Below, in pieces: positions 23,704 through 35,439 of a stretch of DNA of 64,000 nt (positions within the stretch are counted from its first letter, which is position 1; each line of letters starts with the position of its first letter). The stretch spans positions 45,156,417 through 45,220,416 of the forward strand of contig OY754329.1 of NCBI GenBank assembly GCA_963573305.1, given 5' to 3'. Both the position numbers and the translations under genes were made by a program. The notes under the pieces are model-generated. The model saw nothing but the letters and a program-made list of their open reading frames with translations, ran no database searches and was not told where the DNA came from. The DNA comes from Pyrrhosoma nymphula. Taxonomy: Eukaryota; Arthropoda; Insecta; Odonata; Coenagrionidae.

Positions 23704-24864
23704 TATTATTATTATCGTAATCAGTTACAATTTGGCAAATGGCCAGGTGGTAACATGCACATCCCAAAAAAAGAAAAACAAAACATGTCCACAAAGTCAC
23801 ATATAAACTAGACAGTGAACAAAATTTAAAATTCAAATGAAATTTCTAAAAAACTAAATAAATTTTTTCAGCTTTTTCTTGAATATTTTCACATTACCCG
23901 GAAAGGGCTCAAATTACTCTGCAGGCAAGCTGTTCCAATCTACAATTGTTTTATTGAGGTAGGAAAATTTTTTAACATTAGTCCTCTGCGCCCGGCATTT
24001 AATTTTGAACTGATGATCGTTCCATCCAATGAAATTAGGTTTTCCCTCTTTATTGCTTAGTTCTCTCCATGCTTTATCCCCTTTGTATACTTTAAACATA
24101 CCGCAGAGTCGGTTTATTTTTCTCCTACTTGCTAAAGATTCCCAACCCAGCGTTTTTAACATTTATGTTACGCTCTCTGACCTCCTATGCCTACCCAAAA
24201 CGTATCGAGCCGCTTTTCTTTGAACTCTCTCCAATGCCTTTATATGTCCCACCTCATGAGGATCCCACACCATAGAGGCATACGCTAGGATAGGCCTAAC
24301 CAGTGTTTTATATGCCATTTCCTTCGTGCAAAACTTGCTACCCTTTAGATTTCTCATCACCCAATGCAGTTTCTTGAAGGCTTTCTTAGTAGTATATTGA
24401 ACGTTCCGTCCCCAATTCAAAGACAGGTGGACGCCTAAGTATTTGCAGTTGTCACATCTGGGAATAGGTTTACGTAAGAACTCATAGTCCCTTTTAGTAG
24501 AGTTTATATTGTTGCTGAAGGAAATAAGCCTACATTTACTTATATTTATGTACATCCCGTTTTGAGTCACCCAATCTGCCATTTTATTAATGTCCCTTTG
24601 CAAAGCTTCATGATCGCTCTCTTCTCCGATCTGTTTATAAATAATGCAATCGTCGGCAAAAAGTCTTACATGAGAGTTAATTTCGTTTGGGAGGTCATTT
24701 ATATAAATTAAAAACAAGAGTGGCCAAAGAACACTACCTTGAGACACCCCCGATGAAACCATTGTTTCATCGGAACTCATATCCCCAACTTGTACTATTT
24801 GAGTTCGACCTTTCAGAAAGTCCTCAACCCATAGGATCAGCCAAATACCCATAGGACCACCCAG
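23704..24864 (-). mobile_element. CR1-D: 5'-truncated CR1-like retrotransposon
   Basis: The insertion begins (5' end) at 24864 and ends at 23704 with a TAA-type microsatellite tail (ATTATTATTATTA on the plus strand). AAAT flanks both sides. The inverted left arm of the host element (near 22170-22185) shows the uninterrupted sequence. It retains RT motifs SSGVSQGSVLWPLLFLIYIN, RLFADDCIIYKQ and YLGVHLSLNWG, then LVRPILAYASMVWDPHE, RKAARYVLGRH and LGWESLASRRK, ending at a stop near 23916. The block GVSQGSVLWPLL has S and W where CR1 elements normally have P and G. A stop at 24160 interrupts SVT-MLKTLGW. Confidence 0.85.
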
Positions 24865-25942
24865 AAATATAGACAACCCAAAGGTGTAAAGCGGATTAAC
24901 GAGGAATCCCAGAGTGTTGGCGATTGTGTAACTATCATTATAGTTTGTCTAAATAAATTCCAATTCTTTTTTAAATTATCTTTATACATGTGCCAAGTAA
25001 GGTATGCCATGAAAATACGGTGTCATTCTCTGAGCGAAAAGGCGTGGAATGTTACGCATGCTAGTGAAGTCTGTTTGCACTGAGCGTCTTATGGACGGCA
25101 ATGCAATTAAATGCCTATCAAATAAAAAGGTGCACCCAGGAGCAAGATTTTATTATTGTAAAATGTTACAGAGTCCTCAGCCATCATGGTGTATATGATG
25201 CGGCATTGGTGCCCGGTGGTTTTTTTTAGCTCACTTGGATTAATAGCCCTCGTTAATTTTTGCCTACTCGTATTTAGTACGTAATTACAATGATTAAATA
25301 AAATAATAATTTAATTGGATTAACGGTATTGTATGATAAATGATGTGTTTCAATTATAAAGTATACATTTTTCTTGTATGGGCTCCCCTGATAGCAAACA
25401 AAGCACATTAACAGACGTGTGATAAGCTAGCGAAAAAAGAGTAACTTTGGTGTAGCTTCTTTCGAGGCCTGCACAACGAATTACAAAATTTACTAGCCTT
25501 AAATCGTATTCTTTGTCATGAAATAGAGTCTCGCTATCTGCAGAGCGTTACTTCGCAGCCCTTATGGTAAAACGGGAATTTATATGGCTGGCTTTACCCT
25601 TGGTATGCGGTAGCAATATGGAGCATACGCTGAGGCATTATGTCAGTTGACCATAAATTTTCCCGTGGATAATAAGTTCGGTCGGGACCATAAATATAAC
25701 TAATTTTCACTAACTTCCCGAACACGTGCTAACTTTTGCTCATTCATCGTAACTGTTTACGAGTTCCTCGTCAAAATCGTCTATTTCGGCGTGGCATGTG
25801 AATCAGAAGTTGGCTGAATAAACCAGCAGGTGCCTGCAACAGATTCAAATCCAGCAGATTGTAGCTTATAACCGCAACGCAGCCACACGTGCAGTGTAAC
25901 TGGAACAGAATAAAGACGAAACAGTCTGCTTCAGCTATCAGT

Positions 25943-25947
25943 CGCCG
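25943..25947. repeat. CGCCG target duplication, left copy (right copy 29822-29826)
   Basis: A 5-bp GC-rich duplication abuts both CACAGTG ends. The paralogous empty site at 40332-40336 carries one copy only (CGGCG as read on the plus strand). A 5-bp GC-rich duplication is characteristic of Transib insertion. Confidence 0.92.
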
Positions 25948-26617
25948 CACAGTGGTCCCAAATCGAAAAAAGGTGGTCGAAATTAATACCGCTCTTATAT
26001 TTACTCATTATTGTAATATGGAGAAGCGTTAAATATGATTTTTGTCCGCTTAATCCGAATTTTAAGTTATTTTTGTTGTATCTTTGATATTATTGTTTGA
26101 ATATGGCTAATTATTTAAACAATTTAATGTTTAAAATTGAAATTATATTTAATTTTGTATTCCATATGTTGATCGATTCGCATCAATTGAAGTCGAAGTA
26201 ATTTTTTCAAACCTACGATTTTTATTTGTTTTGCTTGGTTAATTATTTAAACAATTTAAGTTGACCGTAATTAAAACAACGGTAATATGTTGTCCTATAT
26301 ATTTTTGTTCCGTTGAGCCTAAAGTTGAAGTTTCTTATGCATAATCTGTGATGGTTTCTATTTTTCAATTAATTTGTTTAACAATTCAAAAATATAACAC
26401 AATATGATCAATTCCTTCAAAGCATAGATGAAATTCGGATCAGCGGCCTTCAAGTTGTTTAGTGTGTTAACTACGTACCAGGATTGGAAACAGTCATTTA
26501 TGCGCTCTAAATATTTTTTTCAGTTTAATTACGCAACTGAATATTATTATTGAGGCTAATGGGATATAATATAAATTAGGTTTTTTATGGTTGCATCAGT
26601 TATTATTGAGGAAACAA

Positions 26618-28315
26618 TTACAGACTCTCAAAATCATCGTCTGTGAGTTCATCGGTATCAGTATCACTCAGTAAATCATCCACATTGAGGATACTTCGTA
26701 CCTCTGCTGATAAAGGCGTCATTTTTTTTCTCTGCAAGCCTAAAATATTAGAAATAAAGGGATCGGACGTTAGCAACAGCCTTCTGAAAAGGTCCTCGTT
26801 CGTTGCCATTCTCGATGATTTTCTTGCGTGCTGCTCCCGAAAACGTCGGATATCCTTGTTCCTGGCTTCCATCGCCTCTTCTGACAAGATACCAATAGGA
26901 AGGATGGCTTCCTTGGCAATGGCTGCCCCATGAATCAATAGCTTGTGAACTACAGGCGGCATGTAATACCATGCGTAAAGTTTTACGTACAAGCTCGCCG
27001 TGGATAATCAGTATTCAGTGAATGGAGCTTCATTGATTTGGAAACCTTCTTACCTTTCCATCAATCATAGTGAGTATCAGTTGAAATTTCACGGTTATTT
27101 CCCTAATTGAAACGGTTGAAGATTATTGATTTGCCTCTTAATATATTCATCTTCATTTTTGGTGACAGATTTACTTTCATGAACCCACTGTAAACGTATT
27201 GGACGGCAATATCGAGTGGATGATCCTCAAAAGAAGACTTAATCGCTCACCTGTAGTGGTTTCTGTTAATCTCAGGGGTACCAAGAAACTGGCGAATATG
27301 CTTCCACCGGTCTGTCCACCTTGCTCCCATTTTTGCTTATAATCAGAGTGTCCCGAACTGCCATCGAAACCATATTTACAGAAAAGGGAGCAGTGAAGCT
27401 CGTCACGCCTCTCTTTGGGCAATTGCACGCTGGAAATTATTCTTTCTGCCGTGTGTGTAAGGAGAGATTGCAGACTCACCTCACAACTCTCTTCATTGAC
27501 AATTATTTTGTCCTGATAGACTGCCTTTTTAGCTTCAAGTACAGACTTATAGCTAGGGTATATGGAAACGCCATGTATTTTTGAAGTTTTCCTAACTAAT
27601 AAATACTGATATTTTGTAAAATGCCCAGACACAATCATACAAAGCGCTTCATCAGGCGATACTTTGCTTGTTTTGACCTCCTTAGTTCGCCACTTTGATA
27701 AAACTCGTCGCCCTCTAGTAGGGGTGGTTGTTGTTACATCTTTGATGAGCTTCGCGGCCGACTCATCACCTTTGCTACGGTAGCTCATCGATGTAGCAAA
27801 GGCTAGCTCAGCTGGCGATGTACTACCTCTAAGTGCCTCCGTTTTCCTCCTCTGCACCCTTTCGCTGGACCCTTCAAATTGTTTTCTGGGTCGACCAATT
27901 TGAGCTAAATCTGCCGATCCTAGAAATGATTATGATGATATCATGATTATGTTAAATATTCTATACAATTATAAGTTGAATGCTAAGTTAACACTGTCAA
28001 CTACTTACCAGATGTGCTTGGAAGGTTTTTATACACAGCCGGAGGAAATTTCACCTTAAGTTGCAGCCAACTTTTGAACTTCTGCCGGAAAACACTATCG
28101 CATCGTGAACACTGTTCCCACTTCATCAGATATTTGGGGAAAAAATATTTCCTCATGAAAATGGCCATAGTATTTTTGACATTCTCATCTCCGTTCAAAT
28201 TAAAAGTGCTGATTAAATAATCCTTGACATATTCCTTCTTCAAGGATATGGAGTCTTCTTTACGTTCAATAAATTTTTCGTGCAGCGTAAGGTTCGTAAG
28301 ATTTATCACTTCCAT
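26618..28315 (-). pseudogene. Transib transposase gene: exons 1-2 and terminal exon, middle deleted
   Basis: Exon 1 (28315-28009) starts MEVINLTNLTLHEKF and ends at a good donor (TCTG/GTAAGT). An 89-bp intron with acceptor TTTCTAG leads to exon 2 (27919-27251), which begins SADLAQIGRPRKQFEGSSER and includes CKYGFDGSSGHSDYKQKW and SIFASFLVPLRL. The D of DGSSG is the likely first catalytic aspartate, corresponding to the DGMGD segment of RAG1 as I recall it. Exon 2 ends at a donor (ACAG/GTGAGC). The terminal exon (about 26995-26618) has YMPPVVHKLLIHG and GILSEEAMEARNKDIRRFRE, carrying the likely catalytic E, and an acidic tail DDLLSDTDTDELTDDDFESL. The exons that should hold the second aspartate and zinc-binding region are absent, so the protein cannot be active as it stands. 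Confidence 0.82.
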
Positions 28316-28569
28316 CGATTACGTAATTCGACTTATTTCCGGCTAAAATCTACTGCACTAATCAAATCAATAGATACTTTTACAATATCACTCAAAGTGG
28401 CAAAAACCCACGGAGGATATCCTGAAATAACTCACATACTGCACTAATACACACCCTTTGAATAGTTATAGACTAGACTTAGAATATAAACTGAGTGTGG
28501 AATGTTTTTCGCGGTACACCACGTAATTCTAGACACTTTTCTCTTGGCTTTATCTCAGTGTAACTCAAA

Positions 28570-28665
28570 CCACACGAAGCCACTTAGAGCACAAGAAGCA
28601 ACTCACAGCACACGAAGCAACTCACAGTACACGAAGCAACTCACAGCACACGAAGCAACTCACGC
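28570..28665. repeat. 19-bp minisatellite inside Transib
   Basis: About five imperfect copies of ACACGAAGCAACTCACAGC in the transposon's 5' region, about 250 bp upstream of the transposase ATG. It could be subterminal protein-binding sequence or simple slippage; the sequence does not decide. Confidence 0.85.
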
Positions 28666-28795
28666 ATTTGAGTATTCCATGCACGGAACTAAGTACAACT
28701 GAATTATAGCGACCAAATTTCACGCTTAAGATACCTAAAGGAACCTAACTGTATAATTGTTTACGTCAAGGATAGCATACTCGCCCTTACTCTTT

Positions 28796-29160
28796 TCCAG
28801 GAAATGATGCTCACGTGCAGCGGGACGCTCCCGGTGGTCAGGGTGCAATTCATTTGGAAAGTATTGAGGCAGAGACGTTGCTGGGTTTTCCATGTTTAAG
28901 AGCAATAAAATTGCGGATTGGCGCTGCCTGAATCTCTAGATTTTACACTGGCGATTTATGAAAGAACTTTAAAGAACTGTAGAAAATTTTGTGTCAAGAA
29001 GGGCATTAATCCTCCTCACTATTTTCCCAAGAAATGTTGCTCACGTGCGGCGACACTCCGGGTGGTCAGAGAGCAATTCATTCCTAGCACCCTGGGACAG
29101 AGAAGAGGTCGGGTAAACCTCGTTGAAGAGCAATACAAATGCGGCCAGGCGCTACCCTTT
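28796..29160. repeat. Diverged tandem duplication (~130 bp) inside Transib
   Basis: 28796-28930 (AAATGATGCTCACGTGCAGC, GGTGGTCAGGGTGCAATTCAT, AAGAGCAATAAAATTGCGG) aligns with 29028-29160 (AAATGTTGCTCACGTGCGGC, GGTGGTCAGAGAGCAATTCAT, AAGAGCAATACAAATGCGG). Homologous blocks begin about 238 bp apart. It is non-coding and lies between the transposase start and the right terminus. 29161-29785 after it holds no gene. Confidence 0.7.
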
Positions 29161-29962
29161 TTGGCAGCAATAATCCTTTCCGACCGCGCGGCGGCTACCT
29201 AACAATGAGCTTTCTTTGGAATACACCTCGCGCTCGCAATGCCGCCGCCCGGTCGGCCTGGCGGCGGTCGCGGCAGCGCTTTGCACCGTTCAACATAAAC
29301 CCATTGTGAAGCCAAATTTGCAAACGAAAGCAAGATTTTTCTTTTGCTATAGACTCTATAGACTATATGCTTTCAATTCATGACAAAATCTCCGGGGGGC
29401 TCGGTGGCGCCCAAAACGATATTGCTATTTATATTTCAAAATTCAAGTAAAAATAGGATAAAGTTTAAACATTTTTCCTCCAATAATAAAACAACTATAG
29501 TAAACCAAATCATCAGTATTTGTACACAAAGGTACGAATTTATGCCCTGTATTTTTTTTAAAGTTCATAAATTGTCTGAAAGCTATTTTTTATGAAGGTG
29601 AACTTCTCTAAAAATGAGTGATTTAACGCGATAGGAGTTTTTACCCCGAAGGACCCATGTTTACCGAGTTCCACAGACTACATTGAGCAACGAAATAGCC
29701 ATTGTACTAGCCTATATCATAGACCATATAGTGTAGAATACGAATAAAACTCTCAAAAATTCCTCGGAAAAAGTTGAAAAAATGACTTTCGACCAGCTTT
29801 TTTCGATTTGGGACCACTGTGCGCCGCTGCACAGCACAAAACGGAACAGCGTGGCCGCGGCACGATTATGAAGCTAACTTGTTGTTTGCAACAGTTATTT
29901 GAAGCAGTTTTCTGACCGAAACATTTGCGGCAGCAGTTGTTTCGCTCCGGCAACACTTTATT

Positions 29963-30150
29963 CCACCCTTCTCGGGCTTCTCACCGGATTAGAATATTCA
30001 CTTCCTGTGCAAGACGCTGAACTGATCAACGTTATTCTTCATCTATCTAGTCTACGTATCATAACATAACACTAACATAGAGACGTACGAGGAGCGTAAC
30101 GAGCACAGGAAGTGATTAATCTAATCCGGTGAGAAGCCCGAGAAGGGTGG
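29963..30150. mobile_element. MITE with ~47-bp inverted ends
   Basis: CACCCTTCTCGGGCTTCTCA continuing through CCGGATTAGA and CACTTCCTGTGC is matched inverted by GCACAGGAAGTG, TCTAATCCGG and TGAGAAGCCCGAGAAGGGTG. There are only a few mismatches. It sits at the outer edge of repeat R copy 1 and is missing from copy 2, so it inserted separately. Confidence 0.8.
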
Positions 30151-33100
30151 GCCATTCTCATAACTTATTTGCCAGAGCATTGCTAACAGTTACACAAAAG
30201 AACTTTCACCCCGCAAATAGAAATCGGTGCAAATCGAGAATTACATAAGAACAGAATATCCACATATAAAAATGTCTTAGCTGACTCTCAAAGCATTGAC
30301 ACTGGCTAGTTATTTTATGACCAGGCCAGATAAAAATTGCACCACGCCATGAAGAGAACAAAAAGCAACAGGGAGCTCATAGGAAACGTGGCGCTAAAAA
30401 GATATATATCACATATTTCGCTATTAATATCAGTTTATCATTCAAGATAACCAACCGATAAAGAGTTGAGTGTTGAGTTTACCCAAAATCCCCTACAGAT
30501 CCTTTGTAAACATCTAAAGCAGGTACTTGGAGCAAAACGGACACTTTTTTCTTTCCCCGATACTTGCTCCAGCAAAGCGATTCCCAGCTTAAGGTACGCT
30601 AGCCAGAAGATCTTGCCTCGAGGAACCCGCTTGGTTGCTTAAGAGTAGGCAAATAAAAGTCAAATAGAGATGGAAATCCAATAAACTGTGGAACTAAAAA
30701 CCGTTTGACCTAATTTTAGTCAATAAGTCAGCCATCACCGGTTTGAAGTACCAAACTTTGAATCTTGAACACAGAATAGATAGATTGTTAAGATAGATTG
30801 CACCAAAAGTAGCCATTTAAGCATTCAAAGTTAAATATGGACTCCGGGCGAAATGGAAACAAACCCTTCGAGTTCAATGAGTCTATCCGTAATGGTTCTT
30901 TGAAATAGACGGGTAAAGTCGTGAGGTCAAGTAACTTTCCAGTCATTATATTCCCGTATCCATATTTAGCAGTGGCTTCGAATTTATTTGGAAATGAATG
31001 CCTTACCCACCCACCCACAGTACAGTATATACCCACAGTAACCAGTTGTTCATGACATCATGCTTTACTGGTCCATTATAGTTTAAGTGTATTATGGTAT
31101 CACTGAGTTGTAGAAAATGCACAACTTTACGATAAATTATCACTAAAAATAATTGCAAATCAGGTGTATTTGAGTCATGACATGCTATCTTGTATTATAT
31201 TACTGATGTACTCGACCACATATATTCACCTCAAAAGTACCTATACTTATTTTAACGGCAGAGAACGTTGCATACACTCGCGTATGCTTGATGCGAAATT
31301 AACATTTTTTCTAGCCTCATCTTGAAGAACATCCAGCAATCATTTGATCTTCGATTCGCGATTACCATTAATCTCCACCTTACTGCAATGGCATCCGACA
31401 TTATTCTCCTCTTCCAATTGTTTGACTGACCTTCACCAAATGAAAAAAAAACTTGTCATAAACTCTAAACCAGAAACTCGAATCAACTTTCTTTCGCCTC
31501 CAACCTCTTCTGCGGGGATATTCTCTGTTTCGATGGCATATGTTGTTTGTTGTTTCCACCCTTGTTTCCTCATCTGAAAGATCGAGACCATGGATGACCT
31601 CACCTTGCCCTCATTTTCGTTGAAATAACACACCCGCACGAAATTTTAACCATTGTTACGTTGCATAACTTTGCACTTTTACCAAACTCTTCTCTCCGTC
31701 TTCCCCGGATGTCTTCAGAATGTATTAACACTCTCCTAATTCTATGTCATATAGGAAAACACGAGCTATTAATGTTCTACTTATCTGTGAAATGACGTAT
31801 GACTATTTTCTTATCTGTTCTACCTGTCCGATCATATCATTCTTAGTCCATTGCTTCACCCTCTATTTATCAGTATTGCTTGTATAAGACCGTTTATATA
31901 CCTATACATACATATATATATATAAAGCGAGCATTTGGAACTTATCGCCATTTCTCGCATCCCTAACGCCTTCCTACTTATCACACCCGTCTCTTGGTTG
32001 CAATCCTCTTCTTTCCATTCCAGTCTGAATATATTTCTTCCTTTTTCCGTGGTCTTCCTCTCTTATTTCATTCCACAGGAGTTCAATTCCAAACCTTCAA
32101 TGGGACCCTTTCTTCCTTCATTCGCCTTGGGTGTCTATACTGTTTTAGTTGATTTTCTGTGATTGTATTCAAAACATTTTTTTCGGCTTTCATTTTTCCC
32201 CTGATGTGCTCGTTTCTAACATGATCTTCAAACGTTAAGTCACAGAATCTCCTCCAATAAGTCATTTCTGGTGAAAGGATTTTCTGAGACATGTTTTTAT
32301 TAAACAATATGTAGGAAGTGAATACAGGACGCTGTTTTATAACTTATGTTAAAAGATAGCACCAGTCTCATAATTTTTCCCCTTAATCAGAAATCAGTTT
32401 TGCTCGATTGCGGTCATTCTTCGTTTTTAATGATTTCAGTCTCTCTTCTCATTCCTATCCCTTCCTTGTTCCTAACCAATTCTTCCTTCAACGTCAAGAT
32501 AGCATCACACAAAGTCAAAGGTACCCACTCTCCTCGAGTGGACTCTGACTTTGAACCTCGGACAACACGCACGTATTTACGAGATTTTAAGTCCTCCTGT
32601 CTATGATCACCTGGATGAACTAAATGCATGCATAGAAGTCAAAATTCCTTTGCTTTCATTGACAATTTGGAATGATCTTTGATTTAAAGGTGCGTTTTTC
32701 AACCCACCGTAGAAGTCTTTCCGAAACACATAGGTACAAGTCTCAATATGAGATTCGCCATCGAAACGGAAAGCGGCATACACATAATTACAATAAATAG
32801 TGTGAGACAGAAAAACATATTTCAGTACTCCAAAACATTTCGTCACAGCAAACATAACTAGAGTTAAAATTATCAAGGCAATATCGAATGAATGGGCAGC
32901 ATTTTGTTTAATTTTCAGAACCGAAGAATCCACGAAGTAAAATCAGACAATGAAAGTAAGAAGACACTAGGAAAGGGTAGAAATATGAATAAAGCTCCGG
33001 CCTGACTAGCTCTTTAGATGTGAAAGGAAGCAGAAGTAATACTTTTCAATAAAGTCTGGCTTTATTAGAAAATTATGGCTACCCAGGTGTTACAAAACTG

Positions 33101-33722
33101 AACTGTTATATGCTCAGGGACCTTGCACAAGATAGGTGTTAGCACGGATATTAGCTAATATACTCCTTGGGTGTGAGGTATGTAATGTAGGTTTATAGTA
33201 AAGTGGCTGATTCCGAAGCGCCTCCTATAAATATGGATATTACATTTGTAAATTTCCAGTCCTTAGAAACTATGTAATCGTTCACGGATTCATACAATAC
33301 TTCTCCAGGTAGGGAAGTATTATCGAAGCTATTTTTCAATATATTCATCTGATTCATTCTCTATCACTTGATCAGGACCTGGAGATACACTAGGATTGGT
33401 ATATTTCAGTGAACTTTCCGTTCGTGACTAAATAACTGATGAATGAACTGACGGGGCTCAGTTGCTCAAGTTTTTCCCCTAAGATTTCATTAAAGCGCTT
33501 CGAAAGACTTCCTTCTTAGCGGTTTTACACACTTTATAGTTTCTAAAAATGAAATCACGTCCATCAGTGGACAATCAAGCATTATGTTTCTTCATTTCTA
33601 TGAGTCAAGCTTCAGCGACGAGAACATGATGTCAAGGAACGCTTTTTCAAATACCCCCGTGTCTCGGTTTCCCTCGACTAAATTGGAAACCGAAAAAATT
33701 CTTAAATTACTTTTCTTTTTTA
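30151..33722. other. No gene seen
   Basis: About 3.6 kb. Open frames at 31344-31577, 31935-32162, 32346-32606 and 32607-32933 have no recognised motifs. A short AT microsatellite lies near 31908-31925. The segment 33230-33640 has the feel of decayed retrotransposon text (SPGPDQ in one minus frame near 33380) but no continuing RT alignment, so I do not call it. Confidence 0.4.
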
Positions 33723-33730
33723 CTGGATAC

Positions 33731-34907
33731 CAGGGGCGGATCCAGGGGGGGGGGCGGTGAAGGCGGTCGCCCCCTCCCCCCCTCCCAAGCCTTGGAGAAC
33801 TGAATTTTTATGCTATAAATATTTTGAAATAACTAGTACATAATTCCACTCTGCCATCCGTGTTACTTTGGGACGTCTTCTCGTCCGCAAAGATGGTCAG
33901 ATCCCAGAATGTCTGTCTCATATGTATATGAATATCCGCGATAGATAGTCGAGATGCCATTTGTTCCTCGTTTAGACGAGGCTTCCGGCTCGGCCTGTCT
34001 TGTCGATTTCCTCCTTCAATAGCCCTACTCCTGTAGGTCCAATAACTGCAGCCATATCCCGTTTCCTGCTGCAGAGAGGCCAAAGAGGCATTACCTCAAA
34101 GCAAAAGTCTATACTTTGTTTATTTAATTTATTTTAATATTAAGTTAGACCTAATTGTTGCAGTCGTTATTAAAACTATTACAAATGTATTTTGCAGCCT
34201 GGTATCTCTTCTTTGAATGTTATCATTTTGATTTTTGCTGATAAAATAAAAATATTAAAGAAAAATAGTATTTTCGGAATACTTATATTTTTATTTCATT
34301 CCAACCAATTTTCATTTTTTACGGCATTAAAGAAGAAAGGAGTTTGAAATCCTTGTGTAGGCTGCTGCAGGTTGATGGATGTGAAGATGTAGGTCTTCCC
34401 CGTTTAACTCCGCGTTGGTCTATGTTTCCTTGGACGACAGTTTCGTCGGCTTCTTCTGGTCGGTGAAGTGAAGGTGCAGCCATTCGTCGTCTTATATATC
34501 TCAAGCGGGTGACTCCAACGGGTGAGATATATAAGACGACGAATGGTTGCACCTTCACTTCACCGACCTGAAGAAACCGACTGAAACGCCGCCGAAACTG
34601 TCGTCCGAGGAAACATGGACCAACGCGGTATAAAACCCGTAATACCTGCATCTTCACAAGAATGGCATTCTTAACATCGTTTGTTCACGTTTTTCAAATG
34701 TGATTATAGAAATTTACTCAATAATTTATCACATCTACTAAATAATATAGCCGCACCAAACCTACGTTCCAAGCGCTTCATTTCTTTCAATTTTCCGATG
34801 GAGGTCCACCCGCACCCCCATTTCGTTGAGAGGTATTGCATACCCCCTAGGCGCCGCGAAGAGTAGTGAACCGCCCCCCTCAAAACAACGACCTTAATTC
34901 GCCACTG
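33731..34907. mobile_element. hAT-type non-autonomous element, 1,177 bp
   Basis: The left end CAGGGGCGGATCC and the right end GGTCGTTGTT...GAATTCGCCACTG type terminus (complement CAGTGGCGAATT) form short imperfect inverted ends. They are flanked by an 8-bp duplication with one difference, CTGGATAC (33723-33730) and CTGGGTAC (34908-34915). Both the 8-bp duplication and the CAGxGGCG start are typical of hAT. G-rich then C-rich runs follow the left end. No transposase is present. The PLE-like foldback at 34370-34655 is nested inside. Confidence 0.75.
34370..34655. repeat. Foldback with ~130-bp arms inside the hAT element
   Basis: Left arm elements (GTGAAGATGTAGGT, CGCGTTGGTCTATGTTTCC, GACGACAGTTTCG, CGGTGAAGTGAAGGTGCA, CGACGAATGGT complement) recur inverted on the right around a 15-base centre. 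The right arm text CCTGAAGAAACCGACTGAAAC and CCGAAACTGTCG resembles the Penelope-like ends at 21.47 kb (CCTGAAGAAGCTAGCTGGAAC, GGCGAAATATTG). It is therefore probably a terminal remnant of that class. Confidence 0.7.
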
Positions 34908-35439
34908 CTGGGTACATTGTTTGAACGGCATCACGATGAGTATTGTATCAGAAAATAACACGATGAAAAATGAAGGCATCAAACCATCACCTTTTCAATG
35001 ATTACCTAGTTAATGCGGCATGCTTACTATATTATTCTGATACAAATTGCAATTCAACTGGCGCCTCGGCAGAAACATCAATAAATAACACATATTCGTC
35101 GACTGATTCTCATTTTTTTGTTATCATTCATACTTCAAGGTGACTTGAGCGAAATATTACAACAAGTAAAATTCGATTAACCCATTGGCTTAAAGAGACG
35201 GCGATTCGCCGGTCGGCCGGTCTTGGTCGTAAATTAAAGAGCCGGCGATTCGCCGGGTCAATGCAGCGTTGTTGTTTAACTCTCATAAGTAATTAAAACT
35301 ATACAATTCCGAGGTCAAATCTTTATTATCTCATAATGAAAAGATAGATCTTCATGTAAATTGTATTTTAATCCCATTTATTTGTTTATTTTTGCTAATT
35401 ATGACCAAATTATTTATCCGCTTCCTCCGTCATAATCAC

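Larger units (their letters stand above)
20729..25527 (-). mobile_element. Old Transib-like element with ~0.85-kb inverted arms, twice interrupted
   Basis: The left arm (about 20827-20853 plus 21567-22383) and right arm (about 23507-23703 plus 24865-25527) are inverted copies of each other. Examples are CCATTGTTTGCGG against CCGCAAACAATGG at the inner edge and CTATTTCATGACAAA against TTTGTCATGAAATAG at the outer edge. The left arm is interrupted by a Penelope-like element (20854-21552), the right arm by a 5'-truncated CR1 (23704-24864). The core (22484-22935) encodes, on the minus strand, the C-terminal part of a Transib-type transposase. A possible left terminus is CAAAGTGGGCTGAAATGCCG at 20729, resembling a decayed CACAGTG end. 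The right terminus is not seen. Confidence 0.6.
25948..29821 (-). mobile_element. Transib DNA transposon, 3,874 bp, internally deleted transposase
   Basis: Both ends read inward CACAGTGGTCCCAAATCGAA and continue for about 35 bp with one mismatch (left AAAGGTGG, right AAAGCTGG). The first seven bases equal the vertebrate V(D)J recombination-signal heptamer CACAGTG, as expected for Transib, the family proposed as ancestral to RAG1. CGCCG flanks both ends. The gene lies on the minus strand at 28315-26618. The 1.5 kb between the start codon and the right terminus holds two non-coding duplications (28570-28665; 28796-29160). 25.98-26.6 kb is AT-rich 3' sequence with no gene. Confidence 0.92.
25529..29962. 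repeat. Repeat R, copy 1, split by the Transib insertion
   Basis: The two halves (25529-25947 and 29827-29962, with the duplicated CGCCG) together match 40191-40750 in inverted orientation. Shared edges are TCTCGCTATCTGCAGAGCG and CAACACTTTATTCCACC. The family is about 560 bp, non-coding and of unknown class. It has no clear inverted ends and no RT-like text. Copy 1 starts directly against the outer edge of the old Transib-like element. Confidence 0.85.

Noticed and set aside
33230..33640. Possible retrotransposon remnant with SPGPDQ in a minus frame
   Set aside because: The motif is followed by unrelated text and a stop; no second RT motif in order.
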